A stretch of DNA of 7,911 nucleotides from Bacteroidia bacterium (GTDB taxonomy: Bacteria > Bacteroidota > Bacteroidia > Chitinophagales > Saprospiraceae). Numbering within the stretch: the stretch's first letter is position 1; every line of letters starts with the position of its first letter. The position numbers were made by a program, and so were the translations under genes. Shown in pieces: positions 1-5,973 of the stretch. The notes beneath the pieces were generated by a model. That model saw only the letters and a program-made list of their open reading frames with translations. It did no database searches and was not told where the DNA came from. The stretch covers positions 1-7,911 of the forward strand of contig JAUIIF010000191.1 of NCBI GenBank assembly GCA_030431945.1, written 5' to 3'.

Positions 1-421
1 TAGTAAATGTTCCGACGGGAGCAAATTCTACGGTGGCGGGGGTGGATAAGGCTTCCAGCAGCGTGCTGAGAGCTTCCTCTTGGGGAATTATCCTTTCTCC
101 TGCCAACAACATACTGATTGGCAGCGTCTTATGCATCAGCAGCGTAAGTTTCACTAGTGAAAATGGAGGAATTGTCTGCCGCTCCTGTCCTCTGCGATAA
201 ATTCTTGTCACCCGCAGCCGGCGCCGGGTCATTTCCAGCGGTGCGTTGCCCCAGGCGCACAATCGGAATTGCGGGAGTAAGAATTCACCATCGACACCGC
301 CGCCCTCCTGCAGCTGGTCAGTAAGGCCAAAAATGGTTACCGGTTCATGGTCATAATAATCATTGGCCTCCAGCAGCTTACGGGCTGGTGGATAACTGGA
401 AAAAAGCGTTTCGAGCTGCAT
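1..421 (-). CDS. Hypothetical protein, N-terminal part only (runs off left edge)
   Basis: I do not recognise this protein. An open minus-strand frame starts with ATG at 421 and stays open for 140 codons to the window edge, so the C-terminus is missing. It begins MQLETLFSSYPPARKLLEAN and includes the stretches VTIFGLTDQL, GEFLLPQFRLCAWGN and FSLVKLTLLMHKTLPISMLL. There is no signal peptide, no clear membrane helix and no motif I can name, so it looks soluble and cytoplasmic. The same frame is open upstream to codon 484-482, overlapping the TolC gene, but 421 is the only ATG there and no GTG or TTG start is present. It starts 31 nt after the TolC stop on the same strand, so it is probably the fourth gene of the transporter operon. 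It could be an accessory factor or a modifying enzyme for the exported substrate, but nothing in the sequence proves that. Confidence 0.7.
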   Translation of the reverse strand, partial: MQLETLFSSYPPARKLLEANDYYDHEPVTIFGLTDQLQEGGGVDGEFLLPQFRLCAWGNAPLEMTRRRLRVTRIYRRGQERQTIPPFSLVKLTLLMHKTLPISMLLAGERIIPQEEALSTLLEALSTPATVEFAPVGTFT

Positions 422-452
422 ACTTTCAGCAAATTTGTTTTCGGCCAGGTAA

Positions 453-1805
453 TCACCACACCGCCCGTAAGTAGCGGTAAGTGATCACGGCCTTAGCGCG
501 GGAGAGGGCCAGTTTCGCTACGTCCACCTGGCTCTTCAGGTAGGCCTGTTCGCGCTGATTCAGCAGGAAGAGGGTACTTTCGCCCAGGTCAAACAGCTCC
601 CGTTCTGCCGCAAGGAGGGCCCGCGCCTGCCGGGCCAGGGCGGCGCCGGACTCCAGCAGCGTGGCGTAGCGCCCGGCGGCGGTGTAGTAAGCAGTGGCTT
701 TAGTCGCCATTGCTTGCGTTTTAGCCATCAATTTAGCCTCTGATTCCAGGACTTTCAATTCTCCCAGCTCTACCCCTGCCCGGGCCTTCCGGTTGAGCAA
801 CGGATACTTCGCGGTTACGCCCAGCTTATAGGCATTCGTAAACGGGCTGCCATCTGTTTCCGGAAGCGAAAAACCATCTCCAAGCAGGTAATAGCTCAGG
901 TTCAGTTCCGGTTTCAGTTGCTCCCGCTTGAGGTCACGCTGGAGGGAGACATCGGCCAGCCCCAGGGCTAATTCACGAATTTCCGGGTGGGTTTCCACCG
1001 TTCCCGGTACCGGCAGGTTAGTGAGAAAAGCTTCCGCAAGGGGTACGGGGCGGTCATTTTCACGCAGGGGCCAGTACAATTCCGCCAGGGCTTGCCGGGC
1101 CAGCCCCAATTCAATTTCGGACTGGCGCACCAACTGCTGCTGGGTGGCCAGGTAAACGGAAGCCTCCAGGGTATCCACCGCCGCTTTATCCCCTTGCCGC
1201 AGGAGTTGCCGGTAGTTTTCTAACCGAATGATCAGGGTGGCTTCAATTTCTTCATTCAGGGCGAGGACGGCATCAGCGAAAAGCCACTGCAGGTAGCGCG
1301 AAGCCAGGTCGTAACGCAGTTCGTTCCGGATCACCTCCGCAAGTGCTCGTTGGCGCTCAACGGCCAGTTCTCCCCGTTGCAGGCCGATCCGGGTCGCATC
1401 CGTCAGCAGGCCCTGCAGCAGCGGAATTTTTACCGCCAGGTAGGCCTGGCCGGCGGCGGGGACGGTTCTTTCTGCATTCAGGTAAGTGCCCTCTGCGGCC
1501 TGGAACCCCCCGGCTATTTTTACGGCAAACGGACTCTGCCATTCAAGGCCAGCCTCCCCGTAGTCAAAATACTCCGTTCCTTTAAAGTCTTTCCGGTCAT
1601 AGTTGACGGCTACTTTCGGGTCAAGCGCACCGCGAAACTTTGTGAGTTCAGCCGGCCCGCGCAACTCAACGGCCTCGGCCGTTTTTGCCAGTGGGTGGTT
1701 GGCCAGTAACCATTCCCGCATTTCGGAAAAGGACACTTCATTTTGCGCGGCCGCAGGTGCCAGGAAAAGCAGGAATAAAGCAAGGAAAAGATGACTTTTG
1801 TTCAT
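453..1805 (-). CDS. TolC-family outer-membrane efflux/secretion channel protein
   Basis: Predicted outer-membrane channel that would carry substrate from the inner-membrane transporter through the periplasm and out of the cell. The 450-residue product begins with a clear signal peptide (MNKSH, then a hydrophobic core at about residues 6-16, APAAA and likely cleavage after Ala20). It then shows the two-fold TolC pattern of long amphipathic helices: the first repeat is around residues 130-250, with the YRQLLRQGDKAAVDTLEA helix turn. The second repeat, around 340-450, holds the family-typical FDLGES (395-400) followed by LFLLNQREQAYL. The length suits the OEP family. The frame is open to an ATG at 1856, 3 nt from the HlyD stop. 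That start would put 17 polar residues before the signal peptide, so I chose the ATG at 1805. It follows the HlyD gene by 54 nt, and the pairing supports the role. Substrate is unknown. Confidence 0.88.
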   Translation of the reverse strand: MNKSHLFLALFLLFLAPAAAQNEVSFSEMREWLLANHPLAKTAEAVELRGPAELTKFRGALDPKVAVNYDRKDFKGTEYFDYGEAGLEWQSPFAVKIAGGFQAAEGTYLNAERTVPAAGQAYLAVKIPLLQGLLTDATRIGLQRGELAVERQRALAEVIRNELRYDLASRYLQWLFADAVLALNEEIEATLIIRLENYRQLLRQGDKAAVDTLEASVYLATQQQLVRQSEIELGLARQALAELYWPLRENDRPVPLAEAFLTNLPVPGTVETHPEIRELALGLADVSLQRDLKREQLKPELNLSYYLLGDGFSLPETDGSPFTNAYKLGVTAKYPLLNRKARAGVELGELKVLESEAKLMAKTQAMATKATAYYTAAGRYATLLESGAALARQARALLAAERELFDLGESTLFLLNQREQAYLKSQVDVAKLALSRAKAVITYRYLRAVW

Positions 1806-1859
1806 GGTCAGGGTATCGGATGGTCTTACTGTAAGCCTGGAATCTGCCAACAACATTAG

Positions 1860-3248
1860 TTACTTGATTACGGTCTTGGCGGGTGCTTTCATTTTCACAC
1901 CTTCCTCGGTTTTTTTCACAAACCGGTCATCCTGGTAATAATCTGGCGGGAAAGCATTCAATTGGCGCCATAGTTCGTACCAGACAAAAACTTCTCCCAG
2001 CAAAGCCACGCCTTCGGCCCCCGATCCCGGGCGCAAGGCTTCGGGCCAGGCACGTTCATCTTCGAGCGGGCGCACCAGAATCCGGTAACGTCCCTTACTG
2101 TCAATGATGTTGTCGATCGCGACGACTTCTCCCTTAAAAGTACCGTAAGAAAGGCCTGGCCAGCCACTGAAAAAGACTGCCGGCCAGCCGTCAAAAAGAA
2201 AGCGTACCTCCTGCCCCAAGCGAATTAGCGGCAAATTGAAGGGTTCTACGTACAGCTCAACGGCAGCTCTGAACCCTTTAGGCAGAATGGTTACAATGGC
2301 TTCTCCCTCCTTGACGGTTTCTCCTATCCCGGGGGTCAGGATTTTCCCAACCACTCCATCCTGGGGAACAATGACGTAACCAAAATCTCTCCGGATCCGG
2401 TAGTTCGTTTCCTGATTTGAAAGCTTCGTAACGTCGCCGATACTCGTGTAGTAAGCCGTCAGGGCACTCTGCCGTTCACTTTCCGCCTTCGCGATTTTTC
2501 CTTCGTAGGTGGGGTCGACGCCCTCCAGGGCGATTCGCGTTTGCTCTACCTCCGTTTGCGACTGTTCCAGTTTGTTTTCCGTGGCGATTTTTTTAGCCCT
2601 CGCCTCTTGGGTTTTCAGGCGCTTTGCCTCCAGGTCTGACAAGGATTTCAGCCCTCGCTGGTACAGGCTATCCGTTCGTCTTTCCTGGTAGGCGGCAATA
2701 TCCAGTTGCGCTATTTGCTGCACCAGATCAGCCTCCAGGGTGGTGACGTAAAGCAGGCTTTGTTCGTATTTATTCTGATACTCCCGGCGCTTCAGGTCTT
2801 GCTCTTGTTCCAGGGAGATTATCTGCCGGGCCAAAGCGGCAGCCTTAGCCAGGTAACCATCGGCACTACTTGATTTGGCCGTACGCATAGCGGCCGTACG
2901 CTCAACGAGCTCCGGATCAAAATAATCAGATTTTATTTCACTCAGGCGGGCAATGGTATCGCCCCTTTTCACGGTATCTCCCTCAAAAACGTACCATGCT
3001 TCTACCCTTCCCGGCAAGGTACTGTGGATACTCTGGGGGCGGTCCGTAGCATCCAGGGCCGTTACGGTACCCTTAGCGCGGAAGTTTTGTCGCCAGGGCA
3101 TAAACAGAATCACCAGGCAAAAAGCGATCATGGCGAAAATCCAGGCCCGGAATAAACGCTGTCCATTCGGCAGGTCGACCCTTTCCAAAGCGGAAAGGTT
3201 CATGCGCCGAACGTTTTCCGTAACCGATTGTGGAGATAGATTTAGCAT
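1860..3248 (-). CDS. HlyD-family periplasmic adaptor (membrane fusion) protein
   Basis: Predicted adaptor that joins the inner-membrane ABC transporter to the TolC channel. The 462-residue product has a short cytoplasmic N-terminus and one membrane anchor at about residues 35-52 (AWIFAMIAFCLVILFMPW). The first half of a lipoyl/barrel-sandwich domain follows around 72-104 (LPGRVEAWYVFEGDTVKRGD). A long charged coiled-coil hairpin spans about 106-280. The second lipoyl half lies at 288-313 (VPQDGVVGKILTPGIGETV), and a beta-barrel region comes after 316. The C-terminal segment (FDGWPAVFFSGWPG and VWYELWRQLNAFPPDYY) is of the style I associate with Bacteroidota HlyD proteins paired with ABC transporters. 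It lies 94 nt downstream of the ABC gene and 54 nt upstream of tolC on the same strand. The ATG at 3248 gives a sensible anchor position; no Shine-Dalgarno sequence precedes it. The family is certain; the substrate is not visible. Confidence 0.92.
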   Translation of the reverse strand: MLNLSPQSVTENVRRMNLSALERVDLPNGQRLFRAWIFAMIAFCLVILFMPWRQNFRAKGTVTALDATDRPQSIHSTLPGRVEAWYVFEGDTVKRGDTIARLSEIKSDYFDPELVERTAAMRTAKSSSADGYLAKAAALARQIISLEQEQDLKRREYQNKYEQSLLYVTTLEADLVQQIAQLDIAAYQERRTDSLYQRGLKSLSDLEAKRLKTQEARAKKIATENKLEQSQTEVEQTRIALEGVDPTYEGKIAKAESERQSALTAYYTSIGDVTKLSNQETNYRIRRDFGYVIVPQDGVVGKILTPGIGETVKEGEAIVTILPKGFRAAVELYVEPFNLPLIRLGQEVRFLFDGWPAVFFSGWPGLSYGTFKGEVVAIDNIIDSKGRYRILVRPLEDERAWPEALRPGSGAEGVALLGEVFVWYELWRQLNAFPPDYYQDDRFVKKTEEGVKMKAPAKTVIK

Positions 3249-3342
3249 AATGAAGCTGAAAATTAGCTGATGAAATGACGTAATCAGTAGCGGTAATTAA
3301 CCATTATCACCGGGCTGGTAATTATTTGGCCCTCCCGACAAC

Positions 3343-5082
3343 TCAATCTGAAATTCGGGTAGTTGTCCAGATTTCCTCGGTTTCCTTATTGTTCAAAATG
3401 GCGTCCGACTCACCATCCAGGATGATTTGCCCCCGACGCATCACCATAACCCGATCACACGCTTTGGCCACGGTAGGGTCATTGCTAACGATAACGAGGG
3501 TCCAGGGTTGCCGGTGGTCCGTCAGGTCCCGCATAATGTTTGACCTGATTTTGGGTTCCAGCTGATCCAGAAGGTTCCCCAAAACAAGCAGCCGCGGCTT
3601 ACGGATAATGGCGCGGGCCAGCAGCAGCCTGACGCGGACGGAACGCGGTACGTTCAGGCCTTCCGCCACCAATTCAAAGTCGTAGCCTTTCAGCTGTTCG
3701 GAAACCCAGTCAGACAATTGCGCTACACCGAAGGCCCACTGGATGCGGGCGAAGTCTACGTCCGGATGGCCAAGGCAGATGTTATCAATCATGGTACCGG
3801 GGATGATGCTCTCTTCCGGACTGTAATCCCCAATCACCTGGCGGAGCGAGCTCAGGTTGAGATTCCCCATGGGGGTATCATTGAACGTCAGCAACCCTTC
3901 GAAGTCCGTGTGCATTCCCGCCAGAAATTGAATCAGGGTTGAGCGACCGGAGCGGTTGTAGCCCGCCAGGCAGACGCGTTCGTTGGCGGCGATTTTAAAA
4001 TCAATGCGCTTAATGGCCTCGATCCCACTCTCGGGGTAGGTGTAAGCCAGGTCCGTTGCCCCGACGGACATACCCTGCCCGGTATCAATGGCGGCGAAGG
4101 AAAGATCTCCGCCTACTTCCAGCTCCAAATCAGTGATGTTGCTCAATTTTTCCACCCCGGTAATGGTATCGTAAACCACGTCTAAGGAAAAAATGAGTTT
4201 TTCAGCGGAACTGAGAATGGAGAGAATCACGATTTCTGCCGCTACGAACTGGCCGATATTTATCTGGTTGTCGATAACCAGTTTACCTCCCAACAACAGA
4301 AAAAAGGCGGTGACCAAAGCCTGGAAAATGATTAAGCCTCCGTAATGAAGCAGCAAAATCCGGAAGTGGGAACGCCGGGCTTCCAGGTAGCCGGTGAGGA
4401 GGTCATTTGTTTTACGCATGGTGAGCCGCTCTCCGCCCGCCAGTTTAAAGGTATTACTGGCCCGGCCAATATCCTCCAGCCAGCCGGCCACCTGGTACTT
4501 GTACTTGCTTTCCTTCAGGCTGGTATCGAGTCCCGTAGGTGCAATCAGCCGCATAATCAGAAAGAGTAAGACCGCCAGGACGGCACCAAAGATGGCGAAG
4601 AAGGGATGGTAAAGGGATACCAGGACCAACCCGAAAATGATTTGCATTACGGCACCACTGAAATCGAGCAGTATTTTGGGCAACCCCTTCTGCACCGTAA
4701 CCGTATCAAAGAAGCGGTTTACGAGCTCCGGAGGATAATGTAACCGGAATGCACTAAGCTTGATTCGTGGTAAGCGGTAAGAAAATTCGAACGCCGCCCG
4801 GGTAAACAAACGCCGTTGCAAGGTTTCCGCAATGACGTACTGCATTACCTTCAACACCCCTACCATGACACTGGCTCCGGTAACGATGGCCACCAGAACA
4901 ACCAGAGAGACATTAAAACTACCTCCCGCAATCAGGTTGATGATGGCCTGTACGCCCAGGGGGCCAACCAGCGCCAAAACGCCAATCAGTACTGCGTATA
5001 AGTAAATGTACCCGATATCTTTGCGATCCGGCTTCAGCAGAGCCAGAAATTTCTGTAGTGGAGACTTTCTCGTTTCACTCAT
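3343..5082 (-). CDS. ABC exporter-type half-transporter (TMD-NBD) with a degenerate, probably ATPase-inactive NBD
   Basis: A 579-residue fused protein. An exporter-type membrane domain (about 20-300, hydrophobic segments near 25-52, 57-80, 130-180 and 245-295) is followed by a nucleotide-binding domain (about 335-575). The NBD fold is easy to align, but the active-site residues are replaced. Walker A is GYNRSGRST (374-382), with Arg377 for Gly and Arg380 for the essential Lys. The Q-loop Gln is Pro422. LSGGQ is VPRSV (478-482). Walker B ends in Gly502-Asn503 instead of Asp-Glu. The D-loop SALD is DQLE (506-509). The H-loop His is Asn534. The A-loop Tyr349 is kept, as are conserved non-catalytic stretches such as GTMIDNI and LLLARAI. 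The frame is undamaged, so this is not an ordinary pseudogene. There is no N-terminal C39 peptidase domain. The open frame extends to TTG codons at 5106-5101, but the ATG at 5082 is preferred. First gene of the operon with HlyD and TolC; probably regulated by the divergent TetR. Confidence 0.9.
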   Translation of the reverse strand: MSETRKSPLQKFLALLKPDRKDIGYIYLYAVLIGVLALVGPLGVQAIINLIAGGSFNVSLVVLVAIVTGASVMVGVLKVMQYVIAETLQRRLFTRAAFEFSYRLPRIKLSAFRLHYPPELVNRFFDTVTVQKGLPKILLDFSGAVMQIIFGLVLVSLYHPFFAIFGAVLAVLLFLIMRLIAPTGLDTSLKESKYKYQVAGWLEDIGRASNTFKLAGGERLTMRKTNDLLTGYLEARRSHFRILLLHYGGLIIFQALVTAFFLLLGGKLVIDNQINIGQFVAAEIVILSILSSAEKLIFSLDVVYDTITGVEKLSNITDLELEVGGDLSFAAIDTGQGMSVGATDLAYTYPESGIEAIKRIDFKIAANERVCLAGYNRSGRSTLIQFLAGMHTDFEGLLTFNDTPMGNLNLSSLRQVIGDYSPEESIIPGTMIDNICLGHPDVDFARIQWAFGVAQLSDWVSEQLKGYDFELVAEGLNVPRSVRVRLLLARAIIRKPRLLVLGNLLDQLEPKIRSNIMRDLTDHRQPWTLVIVSNDPTVAKACDRVMVMRRGQIILDGESDAILNNKETEEIWTTTRISD

Positions 5083-5125
5083 ATCTTTGTCAGCTAAAGA
5101 CAACAACTTCGATAGTAATACTTTT

Positions 5126-5138
5126 ACTTAAAATAAGT
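5126..5138. promoter_or_regulatory. Candidate TetR operator, 13-bp inverted repeat
   Basis: ACTTA and TAAGT are perfect inverted copies around a central AAA. The site lies 20 bp upstream of the TetR start codon and just upstream of the candidate -7 box. It is shorter than many TetR operators, so it may be the core of a longer imperfect site. Assignment to this regulator rests on position alone. Confidence 0.4.
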
Positions 5139-5143
5139 TTTAC

Positions 5144-5151
5144 TACTTTTG
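5144..5151 (+). promoter_or_regulatory. Candidate Bacteroidota-type -7 promoter box for the TetR gene
   Basis: TACTTTTG matches the TAnnTTTG -7 consensus known for the Bacteroidota primary sigma factor. A -33 TTTG is not clear at the expected distance; only T-rich sequence is found near 5122-5125. The box ends 7 nt before the ATG at 5159, so the transcript would be leaderless or nearly so. Confidence 0.4.
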
Positions 5152-5158
5152 AATAATT

Positions 5159-5842
5159 ATGGCAATACAAGTAAGAATTCTTCCTGCTCCACAGCTATCC
5201 TTACGCGATCCTCAAGATACTGAATTGGGTCGTCGCATTCTTAAACATGCGATTATCCTTTTAGATGAACTTGGACTGGAAGGATTTACTTTTAAAAAGT
5301 TAGCCGCTGAGTTAGGCTCTGCGGAAGCTAGCATTTATCGCTACTTCAGTAGCAAGCACCAACTGTTGCTTTACCTGGTAAGTTGGTATTGGGATTGGGT
5401 TCACCACCTGGTGAACCAGGCAGTTGCCGGAAAATTTACGGCAAAAGAACGGCTCAGGGCAGCGATTAAATCCCTGACCCAGCCTTTTATCGCTAACCCC
5501 GAAGTACCCTACATCGATGAAAAATTACTACATCAGGTAGTCATCAATGAAGGCTCGAAAGCCTACCACACTAAGGCTGTTGACCAGGAAAACAATAAGG
5601 GCCTCTTCCTGGGGTACAAAAACCTTACGGAGGAGATTGCCAATTTGCTGCTAGAAATTAAGCCTGACTTCCCCTACCCCAAAACATTTGCCTCCTCCTT
5701 ATTTGAGATGGCGCACAACCATCCCTACTTCGCCGAGCACTTGCCTCGCCTCACGGACCTACCTAGTGGCACCAACCTTAGTGTGCGGCTGGAAGAAATG
5801 CTCTGGTTCTGGGTAGCTAAGCTACTGGAGTTCGAACACTAA
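5159..5842 (+). CDS. TetR/AcrR-family transcriptional regulator
   Basis: Predicted one-component DNA-binding repressor of 227 residues. The N-terminal helix-turn-helix domain is typical: helix 1 around 24-38, then GFTFKKLAAELG (42-53), and the recognition region AEASIYRYFSSKHQLLLYLV (55-74) with the family's IYRYF and SK residues. The remaining 150 or so residues are a ligand-binding and dimer domain with no named motif, rich in aromatic residues (WYWDW at 76-80, LWFW at 215-218). An unusual 23-residue tail precedes helix 1. The ATG at 5159 is the only ATG before the HTH, and no Shine-Dalgarno sequence is seen. The gene is divergent from the ABC-HlyD-TolC operon across 76 bp, a common layout for a regulator of an efflux operon that responds to the exported compound. 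The ligand cannot be read from the sequence. Confidence 0.9.
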   Translation: MAIQVRILPAPQLSLRDPQDTELGRRILKHAIILLDELGLEGFTFKKLAAELGSAEASIYRYFSSKHQLLLYLVSWYWDWVHHLVNQAVAGKFTAKERLRAAIKSLTQPFIANPEVPYIDEKLLHQVVINEGSKAYHTKAVDQENNKGLFLGYKNLTEEIANLLLEIKPDFPYPKTFASSLFEMAHNHPYFAEHLPRLTDLPSGTNLSVRLEEMLWFWVAKLLEFEH

Positions 5843-5973
5843 TTTTTTAAATTCGTATGAACAAATCCATACCGGGAATGTCTTTTACCTTGTGAAAGCA
5901 TTACTTTCAAATAAATGAGTTCATCTACCTTTACTACCCGTAAAGGTTCTTTGTTATCTACCACCCACCACTT
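5843..5973. other. Intergenic leader between TetR and SulP with small hairpins
   Basis: No gene is seen in these 131 bp. A T-run (ATTTTTT) follows the TetR stop directly, but no strong GC hairpin precedes it, so I do not call a terminator. Three inverted repeats are present: GTATG/CATAC (5855-5872), TGAAAG-CATTA-CTTTCA (5893-5909) and an 8-bp perfect one at 5927-5947. TACCTTTA (5926-5933) is one base off the TAnnTTTG -7 consensus and could serve the SulP gene, though no -33 box supports it. Confidence 0.4.
5927..5947 (+). repeat. Perfect 8-bp inverted repeat in the SulP leader
   Basis: ACCTTTAC and GTAAAGGT are exact inverted copies around a 5-nt loop (TACCC). The structure ends 26 nt upstream of the SulP ATG. 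It is followed by TCTTTGTTATC rather than a T-tract, so it is a weak candidate for a terminator. It could be an operator or an RNA hairpin in the SulP leader. Confidence 0.5.

Larger units (their letters stand above)
5083..5158. promoter_or_regulatory. Divergent promoter/operator region between the ABC operon and the TetR gene
   Basis: This 76-bp AT-rich stretch must hold the promoters for both divergent units. It carries overlapping repeats: the inverted repeat ACTTA-AAA-TAAGT (5126-5138), the direct repeat TTTTACT at 5122-5128 and 5138-5144, and TACTTTT at 5119-5125 and 5144-5150. TetR proteins usually bind short inverted repeats in just such a gap, so self-control plus control of the transporter operon is the natural reading. 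I see no convincing -7 box in the minus direction. Confidence 0.6.

Noticed and set aside
1806..1856. Longer TolC start at the ATG at 1856
   Set aside because: It would add 17 polar residues before a textbook signal peptide that starts at the ATG at 1805.
3343..5082. Calling the ABC gene a pseudogene
   Set aside because: The frame is intact over 579 codons, length is normal and non-catalytic NBD positions are well kept, so the changes look selective rather than random decay.
5083..5106. Longer ABC protein starting at TTG codons 5106 or 5103
   Set aside because: An ATG at 5082 lies in frame just downstream and gives a normal exporter N-terminus; TTG starts are less likely.
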